Source of the DNA: Primorskyibacter marinus
GTDB taxonomy: Bacteria; Pseudomonadota; Alphaproteobacteria; Rhodobacterales; Rhodobacteraceae
Reading direction: 5' to 3'
NCBI RefSeq assembly: GCF_003313245.1
Contig: NZ_QJSD01000008.1
Span: 1-64,000, forward strand
DNA length: 64,000 bases
Part shown: piece by piece, positions 36,200 through 45,058 of the stretch
Numbering within the stretch: position 1 is the stretch's first letter
How the letters are laid out: the number at the start of each line of letters is the position of its first letter
The notes under the pieces: model-generated
Databases searched by the model: none
What the model was told of the DNA's origin: nothing
What the model saw: the letters and a program-made list of their open reading frames with translations, nothing else
Made by a program: the position numbers and the translations under genes

Positions 36200-39100
36200 G
36201 CGGCGCTGCCATTTCGTCGCCCGGCACGGCGCTGTTCGTGCGCCGTCCGATCCTTGCCTTTGTGCTGAACGCGTTGATCGTGCTGGCGGGTCTTGCCGCG
36301 CTTGTCGGGGTCGAGGTGCGGGAACTGCCCAATGTGGACCGCCCGGTTGTGACCGTCACGACCAGATTTTCTGGCGCGGCCCCCGAAACCGTGGATCAGG
36401 AACTGACCGGGCGCATCGAAGGCGCTGTGGGGCGTGTTTCGGGCGTGCGGGCCATCGCGTCAAATTCGCGGTTCGGGCGCAGCCGGGTCACGCTTGAATT
36501 CAACGACAACGTGGATATTGACGTGGCCGCGACCGATGTGCGCGACGCGGTGGCGCGGATCGTCAACCAACTGCCCGAAGCGGCGGATGATCCCGAAATC
36601 GTCAAGGCGGATGCCAATGCGCAGGCGGTCATGCGGATCGCCGTCACCTCTGCCGGGCGGTTGCCGCAGGAGCTGACCGCGATTGTCGAGGACCGGATCG
36701 AGGATCGCCTGATCTCGGTCGAGGGGGTGGCAGATCTGCAAATCTACGGTGACAGAAAGCCGGTTTTTCGGATTGATATTGACCAGCTGGAGCTGGCCAG
36801 CCGGGGGCTGACGCTGGGCGATGTGCAGCGGGCGCTGGCCGATGTGGCCTATGATGCGCCTGCGGGCGATCTGGCGGGGGACCGGCAATCCATCAATGTC
36901 CGCACCACGGCAAGCGTGGCCACAGAGGCGGCGTTCGAGGCGCTGGAAATCCGCCAAAACGTCCGGATCGGCGATGTGGCGCGCGTGACATTGGGGCCAG
37001 CGCCGGGTGAAACGGTGTTGCGGGCCAACGGGCAGCAGGGCATCGGCATTGGCATTGTCCGGCAGGCCACGTCGAACACGCTGGAAATCTCGTCCAATGT
37101 GCGGGCGGTTGTGGATGACCTCAGCCAGAGCCTGCCGGATGATGTGAAGATTTTTGTCACCTCGGATGATGCGACCTTCATTTCGGGGTCGATCAGCGAG
37201 GTTCTGAAGACGCTGGGCATTGCCGTAGCCATCGTGGTGGCGGTGATTTTCATCTTTCTGCGCGATGTGCGTGCGACGCTGATCCCGACACTGACATTGC
37301 CGGTGGCGCTGGTCGGCACGCTGGCGGCGATCTATCTGGTCGGGTTTTCGGTCAACATCCTGACGCTGCTGGCGCTGGTGCTGGCCACGGGCATGGTTGT
37401 CGATGATGCGATCGTGGTGCTGGAGAACATCGTGCGGCAACGCGCGGCGGGCATGGGGCCACGGGCCGCGGCGGTGAACGGCACGGCGCAGGTGTTCTTT
37501 GCGGTCGTGACCACCACGGCAACGCTGGCGGCGGTGTTCGTGCCGCTGTCCTTTCTGCCGGGGCAGGCGGGCGGGTTGTTCCGGGAATTCGGTTTCACGC
37601 TGGCGATGGCGGTGCTGTTGTCCTCGGTCGTGGCGCTTAGCCTGTGTCCGGTGCTGGCCAGCCGGTTGCTGACAAAGCCACCTGCAAAAGACCCGCGCGG
37701 CCCGATGGTCTGGTTGGGCAACCGGCTGGTGCGCCTGTACGAAATGACCTTGCGCGGGGCGCTGAACATGCCCGCCGTGATCGTGCTGATCGCCATCTTC
37801 GTGGCGGCCACGGCGGCGCTGGTGGCGGGGGGTATTCGCCAAGAAGTGACGCCGCCGGAAGACCGTGCCGTGGCGTTGCTCAGCATTTCCGCCCCGCAGG
37901 GCGTGTCGCTGGAGTATACCCAGTCGAAGATGCGCCAGATCGAGGATCTGATCGCGCCGCTTCGCGACAGCGGCGAAGTGACGAATGTGTTCTCGATCAG
38001 CGGGTTCGGCTCTGACAGTCGCGGTTTCATGGTGTTCACGCTGGCGAATTGGGAAGACCGGGACCGCGCCCAGCAAGAGATCGTGGGCGAGATCAACGGC
38101 AAGCTGCGCGGCATCATCGGGGTGCGGGCATTCGCCATTCAGCCGAACTCTTTGGGGATCCGCGGGGCGGGCAGGGGGCTGGCCTTTGCGATCACTGGCG
38201 ACAGCTACGATCAGCTTGCGGATGTGGCCGAAACCATGGTGGCCCGGATGCGAGATGTTCCGGGGTTGGGGCAGGTCAGGCTGGAATATGAGCAGACGCA
38301 ACCGCAGCTTTTCGTGCAGATCGACCGGACGCTGGCGGCCGATCTGGGCATCGACATTTCGGGGCTGGGGCAGGCATTGCAGGCGGTGCTGGACGGGCGC
38401 CGGGTCGCGTCGGTTTTCATCGACGATGCCAGCTATGACGTGCAGATGGTATCGACCTCGGACCCGGTGAACGATCCCGGCGATCTTGAGAATGTCTTTG
38501 TGCAGACGGGCGCGGGGCAGATGGTGCCGATGTCCAGTTTCGTGACACTTGAGGAACGCGCCGTGGCGCCGGAGCTGGACCGGGAAGGGCAGAACCGTTC
38601 GGTCGAGCTGTCGGCGGGGCTGACGCCCGAAATGTCGCTGGGCGACGCGCTGATCGCGGTACAGGCCATCGGAGAAGAGGTGCTGGCCGAACAGAACCGG
38701 ATCGTGCCGCTGGCCGAGGCGGCGACGCTGGATCAGACCAATAACGGCCTGTTCATCACCTTCGGTTTCGCGATTTTGGTGGTATTCCTGGTGTTGTCCG
38801 CACAGTTCGAAAGCTTCATCTCGGCCGTCGTTGTCATGTCCACCGTGCCCTTGGGGCTGGCCTGTGCGGTGTTTGCGCTGCTGATGACCGGGCAGAGCCT
38901 GAACGTCTATAGCCAGATCGGGCTGGTCATGCTGATCGGGATCATGGCCAAGAACGGCATCCTGATCGTCGAATTTGCCAATCAGCTTCGTGACAAGGGG
39001 CAGGACGTCCGCTCAGCGATTTTCGATGCCTCGACGATCCGTTTGCGTCCGGTGATGATGACCATGACCTCGACCGTTCTGGGGGGCGTGCCGCTGATCC

Positions 39101-39297
39101 TGTCCTCGGGCGCGGGGGCCGAGGCGCGCGAGGCGCTGGGTTGGGTCATTGTTGGCGGGCTGGGGCTGGCCACGGTCTCGACGCTATACCTGACGCCGGT
39201 GGCTTATTTGTTGCTGGCGCGGTTCTCGACGCCGAAGGCGGAGGAAGAGGCGCGGCTGGTCAGAGAGCTTTCGGAGGCGCGGGCGCAAGCGGCCTGA
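36196..39297 (+). CDS. RND-family multidrug efflux pump (AcrB/MexF type)
   Basis: This 1033-residue inner-membrane proton antiporter has the usual 12-helix RND layout. The first helix (PILAFVLNALIVLAGLAAL) is followed by a large periplasmic loop. The helix-4 motif with paired aspartates is ATGMVVDDAIVVLENIVRQ, and a second large loop and late helices (LVMLIGIMAKNGILIVEFANQL) follow. It is co-transcribed with its adaptor. Substrates cannot be predicted. Confidence 0.94.
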   Translation: MSGAAISSPGTALFVRRPILAFVLNALIVLAGLAALVGVEVRELPNVDRPVVTVTTRFSGAAPETVDQELTGRIEGAVGRVSGVRAIASNSRFGRSRVTLEFNDNVDIDVAATDVRDAVARIVNQLPEAADDPEIVKADANAQAVMRIAVTSAGRLPQELTAIVEDRIEDRLISVEGVADLQIYGDRKPVFRIDIDQLELASRGLTLGDVQRALADVAYDAPAGDLAGDRQSINVRTTASVATEAAFEALEIRQNVRIGDVARVTLGPAPGETVLRANGQQGIGIGIVRQATSNTLEISSNVRAVVDDLSQSLPDDVKIFVTSDDATFISGSISEVLKTLGIAVAIVVAVIFIFLRDVRATLIPTLTLPVALVGTLAAIYLVGFSVNILTLLALVLATGMVVDDAIVVLENIVRQRAAGMGPRAAAVNGTAQVFFAVVTTTATLAAVFVPLSFLPGQAGGLFREFGFTLAMAVLLSSVVALSLCPVLASRLLTKPPAKDPRGPMVWLGNRLVRLYEMTLRGALNMPAVIVLIAIFVAATAALVAGGIRQEVTPPEDRAVALLSISAPQGVSLEYTQSKMRQIEDLIAPLRDSGEVTNVFSISGFGSDSRGFMVFTLANWEDRDRAQQEIVGEINGKLRGIIGVRAFAIQPNSLGIRGAGRGLAFAITGDSYDQLADVAETMVARMRDVPGLGQVRLEYEQTQPQLFVQIDRTLAADLGIDISGLGQALQAVLDGRRVASVFIDDASYDVQMVSTSDPVNDPGDLENVFVQTGAGQMVPMSSFVTLEERAVAPELDREGQNRSVELSAGLTPEMSLGDALIAVQAIGEEVLAEQNRIVPLAEAATLDQTNNGLFITFGFAILVVFLVLSAQFESFISAVVVMSTVPLGLACAVFALLMTGQSLNVYSQIGLVMLIGIMAKNGILIVEFANQLRDKGQDVRSAIFDASTIRLRPVMMTMTSTVLGGVPLILSSGAGAEAREALGWVIVGGLGLATVSTLYLTPVAYLLLARFSTPKAEEEARLVRELSEARAQAA

Positions 39298-39495
39298 TCC
39301 GGCCCGCGACCTTGCCGATCTGTCTGCGCGCTATACCTTTGTCACCACCGAGCAGTTTCTTGTTGCGTTCGGGTCTAAATCTGCGAGATCTGCCGGACCG
39401 AGAGCGATTGGCCGATGCAGGATTGATTGGTGAGCTTGGTTCACCCGAAGGCCCGGCCGACATGGACTCCGCAACTTAGGAAGGTCGTTCACACC

Positions 39496-39858
39496 ATGCG
39501 CAAAATTTTCTCAACATGTGCTGTCGTTTTGATGGCAGGAACCGCTTCGGCGGATGTGACCGTGTCCATCCCGCTGGAAATTGGCGGAATGGATAGCGTG
39601 ACAGCGCAAAACTATTCCTGCGGCGACGGCCAGAGCTTTGCCGTGCAATATGTCAATGCCGGGGCAAATGCGCTTGCGATCCTTCCGGTGGACGGGGAAC
39701 AGCGTATTTTCGTGAATGTCGTGTCTGGATCCGGGGCGCGCTATGCCTCTGGCGCGCATGTCTGGTGGACCAAGGGCGAAACCGCAACCTTGCAGAACGA
39801 GATGTCGGAAGGCGGCGACCTGGAGTGTCAGGTGCAGGATGCCCCACCCTCAGAGTGA
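39496..39858 (+). CDS. MliC/YdhA-like C-type lysozyme inhibitor
   Basis: This 120-residue secreted protein has a signal peptide (MRKIFSTCAVVLMAGTASA) and the MliC core (NYSCGDGQSFAVQYVNAGANAL, then YASGAHVWWTKGETATL). There is no lipobox, so it is probably free in the periplasm. The start at 39496 has AGGAAGG upstream. Its 3' end overlaps the convergent mgtE gene by 9 bases. Confidence 0.85.
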   Translation: MRKIFSTCAVVLMAGTASADVTVSIPLEIGGMDSVTAQNYSCGDGQSFAVQYVNAGANALAILPVDGEQRIFVNVVSGSGARYASGAHVWWTKGETATLQNEMSEGGDLECQVQDAPPSE

Positions 39859-41193
39859 GAGCATCGTCGTGGCGATTGAAAAGTAGATCAGAACGCCAAG
39901 CGCGTCGGAAATCGTGGTGACCAGCGGCCCGCTGGCCGTTGCCGGATCAAGGTGCAGGCGGCTGAGAAGAAATGGCAGTGACATGCCAACAAGGCTGCCG
40001 ATGATGACCACCAGAAACATCGTCGCCCCGACAACCAGCGCGACACCGGACCCGCCGCGCCAGATCCCCAGCGGCAAGACAACCAATGCCATGGTCGCCC
40101 CAAGGGCTGCGGCGATGAACAATTCGCGTCCGATCAGGTCCCGCCAGTCTTTCAGCACCACATCGCCCGTGGCCAAGGCGCGCACCATCAATGTGGCCGA
40201 TTGCGCGCCGGCATTGCCGCTGCTGTCGATCAGAAGCGGCAGGAAAAACACCAGCGAGACATAGGCCAGAATGGTTTCCTCGAAATAGGCGATGCCCGCG
40301 CCTGAAAAGAGGTTGCCGAAAACCAGCAAAGCCAGCCAGACGATGCGCCTTGAATAAAGCAGCCGGATACTGGCCTGCCGCATGTTCTGCGAGAATGGCA
40401 GAACCGTCGAGATCTTCTGAAAATCCTCTGTCATTTCCGCCTGCATCGCGTCGGTCGCGTCATCATGGGTCACGATGCCCAGCAATACGCCATTTGCATC
40501 GACGACCGGCAGCGCCAGCAGGTCATAGCGCGCAATCAAATGCGCGACGTCCTCGCGGGTGGCATCCGCGGAGACGGAAATGGGGTCCGATTCCATCAAC
40601 GCGGCGACCGGCGTCATATCGTCGGCCAGAACCAGTTCATGCAGCCGGATCGAGCCCATAAGGTGGCGATTGTCGTCCAGAACATATGAGCGGTAGATCG
40701 TTTCCGTGTCCGGTGCTTGCCGGCGCAATGCCGCCAGGGCGTCTTGCGCGGTCATGTCTTCGGCAAGCACGGCATAGTCGGATGTCATCAGCGCACCGAC
40801 AGAGCGATCACCATGGACGGAAAGGCGGCGAATATCGGCCCGGTCCGCCTCGTCCAGTTCTGCCATCAATGCCTTCTGGTCGTCCGGCGCGAGATGGTTG
40901 AACAGATCGGCGCGGTCATCGGCATCCATCCGGGTCACGATTCTGGCCAGGTCGGGGGCGGCAATGGTGCCTGCCAGATCGGTCTGGGCGGGCAGTGACA
41001 GTTTCCCGAACACATTAGCCCGGCGCCCCGGATCGACATCCAAAAGCTGTTGTGATCTCTTTGCAATGGGCAACTGTTCGATCCAGGAGGCCACATCGAC
41101 GACATGCGCGGATGCCAGAAATGTCGCGATGGTCTCTGCCGATGCATGTGCCGATGGCAGATGTCCCGTCGAGTGTCGGTCATATATCGGCAT
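39850..41193 (-). CDS. mgtE: Magnesium channel MgtE
   Basis: The protein has 447 residues. The N-terminal superhelical domain is rich in D/E and L repeats, followed by two CBS domains (GALMTSDYAVLAEDMTAQDAL, ALMESDPISVSADATREDV). Five C-terminal membrane segments contain the pore-lining PLLIDSSGNAGAQSATLMVRAL. It mediates gated Mg2+ influx. It is convergent with the lysozyme-inhibitor gene and shows no operon partner. Confidence 0.94.
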   Translation of the reverse strand: MPIYDRHSTGHLPSAHASAETIATFLASAHVVDVASWIEQLPIAKRSQQLLDVDPGRRANVFGKLSLPAQTDLAGTIAAPDLARIVTRMDADDRADLFNHLAPDDQKALMAELDEADRADIRRLSVHGDRSVGALMTSDYAVLAEDMTAQDALAALRRQAPDTETIYRSYVLDDNRHLMGSIRLHELVLADDMTPVAALMESDPISVSADATREDVAHLIARYDLLALPVVDANGVLLGIVTHDDATDAMQAEMTEDFQKISTVLPFSQNMRQASIRLLYSRRIVWLALLVFGNLFSGAGIAYFEETILAYVSLVFFLPLLIDSSGNAGAQSATLMVRALATGDVVLKDWRDLIGRELFIAAALGATMALVVLPLGIWRGGSGVALVVGATMFLVVIIGSLVGMSLPFLLSRLHLDPATASGPLVTTISDALGVLIYFSIATTMLSL

Positions 41194-41313
41194 GGGAGGC
41201 GTCCTTTGACATGCGGGCAGGGGGCGGGAAATGAATAGCGCCCGCCGTCACCGTCAACAAGCGCGCCCGGTCACGCAAGCCATGCGCTGCCGGTGCCGCA
41301 CATTTGCTGGCCG

Positions 41314-42012
41314 TCAGGACGAGGCATCGTCGATCAGCGGATTGGGTTTGGCGAACTCTTCGAGGCCCGCCTGATTGCTGATCGTGATGCGGCTGCCGTT
41401 GACGGTGACACCATGTGGCTGGAGGCCTTTGAAGGCGCGGCTGAGGTTTTCGGGGGTCATGCCCAATACCGATGCCAGCCGGCGCTTTTCAGAATTCAGC
41501 TCGAATATCGGGCCACCGCCGGCATGCCTTTGCTGGCGCAGCAGATAATTGGCCAGCCGTTCAAGCGAGCTGCGCAGCTTGATGTCCTTCTGGGCCTTGA
41601 TGACGGCGCGGTAGCATTGCGAAAGCTCTGTCACGATCGCACGGGCAAAACCGCTGTCCTTGTCGAAAATCGCGCGGACGTCCTGGCTGGGTATCAGGGC
41701 GATCCGGCTTTTTTCCAACGTGCGCGCGGACATCAGATAGGGCGCATTCTTGATCGTCGCGGCCAGAATGAAGGTCGAGATCGGCCGCACGGTGGCCATG
41801 CTGGTCGCCCTGCCGTTCCATTCCGAAAACAGATCGACTGCGCCGGACAGAACGACATGCAGGAAATCGCTTGGGTCGCCTTCGGTAATCAATTCGACCT
41901 GAGCAGGGAAATTCTGGACATAGGCGCCCTGCATCAAAGAGGCGAAATGCCCATCTGTCATTTGCGCGAACAGGTCGAGTTTCTGAATATCGCGGTATTC
42001 GGAATCGGACAT
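41314..42012 (-). CDS. narR: Crp/Fnr-family regulator, NarR-like
   Basis: This 232-residue regulator has an N-terminal cyclic-nucleotide-like barrel and a C-terminal Crp helix-turn-helix (RRLASVLGMTPENLSRAFKGLQPHGV). It lacks the N-terminal cysteine cluster of oxygen-sensing FNR. A cysteine-free Fnr-family protein divergent from narK matches NarR of Paracoccus, which activates nar genes in response to nitrate or nitrite. The gene symbol rests mainly on context; Dnr/NnrR-type is the alternative. Confidence 0.8.
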   Translation of the reverse strand: MSDSEYRDIQKLDLFAQMTDGHFASLMQGAYVQNFPAQVELITEGDPSDFLHVVLSGAVDLFSEWNGRATSMATVRPISTFILAATIKNAPYLMSARTLEKSRIALIPSQDVRAIFDKDSGFARAIVTELSQCYRAVIKAQKDIKLRSSLERLANYLLRQQRHAGGGPIFELNSEKRRLASVLGMTPENLSRAFKGLQPHGVTVNGSRITISNQAGLEEFAKPNPLIDDASS

Positions 42013-42056
42013 GGCACTTCCTTAGCGGTCGCGTTGGGTAAGTATCGGCCAGCTGA

Positions 42057-42070
42057 TTGATAATTGTCAA
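42057..42070. promoter_or_regulatory. FNR/NarR-type box upstream of narR
   Basis: TTGAT-AATT-GTCAA matches TTGATNNNNATCAA with one mismatch. It is centred about 50 bp upstream of the narR start, suggesting FNR-family control of narR, possibly including autoregulation. Confidence 0.55.
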
Positions 42071-42170
42071 TTATTCGATTGACCTGTGCTGAATTGCGCT
42101 TGACCTATCAGGCTTTCGGATATGATATTTGTCTTGTAAGTAGCTTATTTTGCTATTCTTTTTCTGTTTT

Positions 42171-42184
42171 ATGATCTGGATCAA
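42171..42184. promoter_or_regulatory. FNR/NarR-type box upstream of narK
   Basis: ATGAT-CTGG-ATCAA matches TTGATNNNNATCAA with one mismatch (first base). It lies about 90 bp upstream of the narK start in an AT-rich promoter region, a suitable distance for activation of narKGHJI under low oxygen. Confidence 0.6.
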
Positions 42185-42267
42185 CTTATCCGGCCCGCGC
42201 GCGATGCAGATACGGCAGTGACCCCCGCCAAGGGGTAAAGACGCAATTTCTCGCCGGAGGCCCCGCC

Positions 42268-44994
42268 ATGCAGACCGCAGCCACAGCCTCGCGCGCCGAT
42301 CAGACGCGCGCCCTGAGCCTGAGTACGATCGCCTTTACCGCGTGTTTCGCGGTCTGGACGATCTTTTCCATTATCGGAGTCGCCATCAAGGCCGAGCTTG
42401 GCCTGAACGACACGCAATTCGGGCTGCTGGTGGCCACGCCGATCCTCACCGGCTCTGTCACGCGGTTGTTTCTGGGCGTCTGGGCCGAGAAATATGGCGG
42501 GCGGCTGGTGTTTTCCAGCCAGATGATCCTGACGGCGCTGGCGACATGGGCGCTGACGCTGGCGGACAGCTATATCATGTATCTGGTCGCGGCGCTTGGG
42601 ATCGGGCTTGCGGGCGGGTCGTTCATCATCGGTGTCGCCTATGTCAGCCGTTGGTATGATGCGGGGCGGCAGGGCACGGCGCTGGGGGTCTTCGGGGCAG
42701 GCAATGTCGGCGCGGCGGTCACCAAGTTCGTCGCGCCATTCGTCATGGTGGCTTACGGCTGGCACGGTGTGGCCTATGTCTGGGCGGCCGGCCTTGCCAC
42801 CATCGGCGTGCTGTTCTTCGTGCTGGCCAAGGACGACCCCGAGCTGGTGGCGCGCCGCAATTCCGGGGCCAAGGCACCGTCGCTGGCGCAGCAATTCGCG
42901 CCTTTGAAAAATCTTCAGGTCTGGCGGTTCTCGCTTTACTACTTCTTCGTGTTCGGTGCCTTCGTGGCGCTGGCGCTGTGGATGCCGCATTACCTGATCG
43001 ACGTCTACGAAGTGGATGTGAAGACGGCGGGCATGGCGGCGGCCTCTTTCAGCCTGTCGGCCTCGCTGTTCCGGGCCTATGGCGGACATCTGAGCGACAA
43101 GTTCGGCGCGCGTCAGGTCATGTACTGGACCTTCGGCTTTTCGATGATCCTGCTGTTCATGCTGTCTTATCCGCCGACCGACTATGTGGTCCATGGCAAG
43201 GACGGGCTGATCACCTTTTCCACCTCCATGGCGTTCTGGCCCTTTGTCGGCACGCTGTTCGCGCTTGGCTTTTTCATGAGCCTCGGCAAGGCGGCGGTGT
43301 TCAAGCATATCCCGGTCTATTATCCGCAGCATGTGGGGGCCGTCGGCGGTCTTGTCGGGATGATCGGCGGGCTGGGGGGCTTTGCCCTGCCGATCATCTT
43401 CGGCGCGCTTCTGGACCTGACCGGCATCTATACCTCGTGTTTTGCGCTGCTGTTCGTGCTGGTCGCGATTGCGCTTGCATGGATGCATCTGTCGATCCGT
43501 GCGATGGAACGTGCCGCCCACGGCACCGCGCTGGACCAGTTGCCCGCATTGCCCGAGATGCAGGATGTCCATAACCCGGAGCGCATGGAAATTCCGCGTG
43601 TGCTGGAGGAATGGCATCCCGAAGACGCGGCTTTCTGGGCCGATAAGGGCAGGGCCGTGGCGCGGCGCAACTTGTGGATCTCTATCCCGGCGCTGCTTCT
43701 GGCCTTTTCGGTCTGGATGGTCTGGTCGATGGTTGTGGCGCGTCTGCCCGCGATCGGGTTCGACTTTACCTCGGGCCAGCTTTTCTGGCTGGCGGCGCTG
43801 CCGGGGCTGTCGGGGGCGACGCTGCGCATCTTCTACAGTTTCATGGTGCCGATCTTTGGCGGGCGGCTTTGGACAACGCTGTCGACCGCGTCGCTGCTGC
43901 TGCCGGCGGCGGGCATTGGCTATGCGGTACAAAACCCCGACACGCCTTATCTGATCTTCCTGGTGCTGGCGCTGTTATGCGGCACGGGCGGCGGCAACTT
44001 TGCGTCGTCAATGGCCAATATCGGCTATTTCTTCCCGAAGGCCGAGAAGGGCAATGCGCTGGCGCTGAACGCGGGTCTGGGCAATCTGGGCGTGTCGGTC
44101 ATGCAGTTCCTTGTGCCCATCGTCATCACGGCGGGCGTGTTCGGGGCCATGGGCGGGCAGCCGCAGACCATGTCCGACGGCGGCATGCTGTGGATGCAGA
44201 ATGCCGGGTTCGTCTGGGTGCCGTTCATCCTTGCGGCGACGGTCGCCGCGTGGCTGGGCATGAATGACATCGCCGATGCGCGCGCCAGCTTTGCCGATCA
44301 GTCGGTGATCTTCGGGCGTGTGCATAACTGGCTGATGTGTGTCCTTTATACCGGCACGTTCGGCAGCTTCATCGGCTATTCCGCGGGCTTGCCGCTGCTG
44401 ACAAAACTGGCCTTCCCCGAGATCAACGCGCTGAACTATGTGTTCCTCGGCCCGCTGGTGGGCGCGCTCAGCCGTGCGGGAACCGGCTGGATCAGCGACC
44501 GCTTCGGCGGGGGGCGCGTCACCTTCTGGACGTTCCTTGCGATGATCGCGGCCACCTTCGGCGTGATCTTCTTTCTCGGGGTCGGGTCGTTCACGGGGTT
44601 CTTCGCCTGTTTCATGGCGCTGTTCTTCCTGACCGGTGTGGGCAATGCGTCCACCTTTCAGATGATCCCGGTGATCATGGGCCGCGAGGTGCCGCGCCTG
44701 ATGCCGCATCTGGGGCTGGAGGACCGCAAGCGGCAGATCGCCATGGAATCCGGCGCGATCACCGCCTTCACCTCGGCCATTGCCGCCTATGGTGCGTTCT
44801 TCATCCCCAAGGCCTACGGCACATCCATCGCGATGACCGGATCGGCGGTGGGGGCGCTTTGGGGCTTCCTGATCTTCTACGCGCTCTGCGTCGTCATCAC
44901 CTGGGTCGTCTACACGCGCCCCGGTGGCCTGCTGCACGATATCGAGAGCGGCGGCGGCAGTATCGGCGGGGCCACCGCGCAGCCTGCCCAATGA
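42268..44994 (+). CDS. narK: Fused nitrate/nitrite transporter NarK1-NarK2
   Basis: The 908-residue protein contains two complete MFS transporters in tandem, each about 12 membrane segments: residues ~1-420 and ~460-890. In bacteria studied, the NarK1-type half works as a proton/nitrate symporter and the NarK2-type half as a nitrate/nitrite antiporter. The same fusion is known from Paracoccus. Each half shows the glycine-rich nitrate signature region (AGGSFIIGVAYVSRWYD in the first, CGTGGGNFASSMANIGYFFPK in the second). It lies directly ahead of narG. Confidence 0.93.
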   Translation: MQTAATASRADQTRALSLSTIAFTACFAVWTIFSIIGVAIKAELGLNDTQFGLLVATPILTGSVTRLFLGVWAEKYGGRLVFSSQMILTALATWALTLADSYIMYLVAALGIGLAGGSFIIGVAYVSRWYDAGRQGTALGVFGAGNVGAAVTKFVAPFVMVAYGWHGVAYVWAAGLATIGVLFFVLAKDDPELVARRNSGAKAPSLAQQFAPLKNLQVWRFSLYYFFVFGAFVALALWMPHYLIDVYEVDVKTAGMAAASFSLSASLFRAYGGHLSDKFGARQVMYWTFGFSMILLFMLSYPPTDYVVHGKDGLITFSTSMAFWPFVGTLFALGFFMSLGKAAVFKHIPVYYPQHVGAVGGLVGMIGGLGGFALPIIFGALLDLTGIYTSCFALLFVLVAIALAWMHLSIRAMERAAHGTALDQLPALPEMQDVHNPERMEIPRVLEEWHPEDAAFWADKGRAVARRNLWISIPALLLAFSVWMVWSMVVARLPAIGFDFTSGQLFWLAALPGLSGATLRIFYSFMVPIFGGRLWTTLSTASLLLPAAGIGYAVQNPDTPYLIFLVLALLCGTGGGNFASSMANIGYFFPKAEKGNALALNAGLGNLGVSVMQFLVPIVITAGVFGAMGGQPQTMSDGGMLWMQNAGFVWVPFILAATVAAWLGMNDIADARASFADQSVIFGRVHNWLMCVLYTGTFGSFIGYSAGLPLLTKLAFPEINALNYVFLGPLVGALSRAGTGWISDRFGGGRVTFWTFLAMIAATFGVIFFLGVGSFTGFFACFMALFFLTGVGNASTFQMIPVIMGREVPRLMPHLGLEDRKRQIAMESGAITAFTSAIAAYGAFFIPKAYGTSIAMTGSAVGALWGFLIFYALCVVITWVVYTRPGGLLHDIESGGGSIGGATAQPAQ

Positions 44995-45007
44995 CACTCC
45001 CCTTTGA

Positions 45008-45032
45008 GCGGGCGGCGACACGCGCCGCCCGC
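45008..45032 (+). terminator. Strong hairpin between narK and narG
   Basis: GCGGGCGGCG-ACACG-CGCCGCCCGC is a perfect 10-bp stem with a 5-base loop and no T-run. It may partly terminate or act as an mRNA-processing site that sets different levels of NarK and NarGHJI. Confidence 0.5.
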
Positions 45033-45058
45033 AGCCTGAATACCGAAAGGACAGCAAG

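Noticed and set aside
42181-43932. Long open frame antisense to narK
   Set aside because: High-GC coding sequence often leaves long antisense frames. This one is rich in Arg, Gln and His, has no domain, and overlaps an unmistakable gene. The same applies to antisense frames over narG, narH, the RND pump and the GMC and FAD genes.
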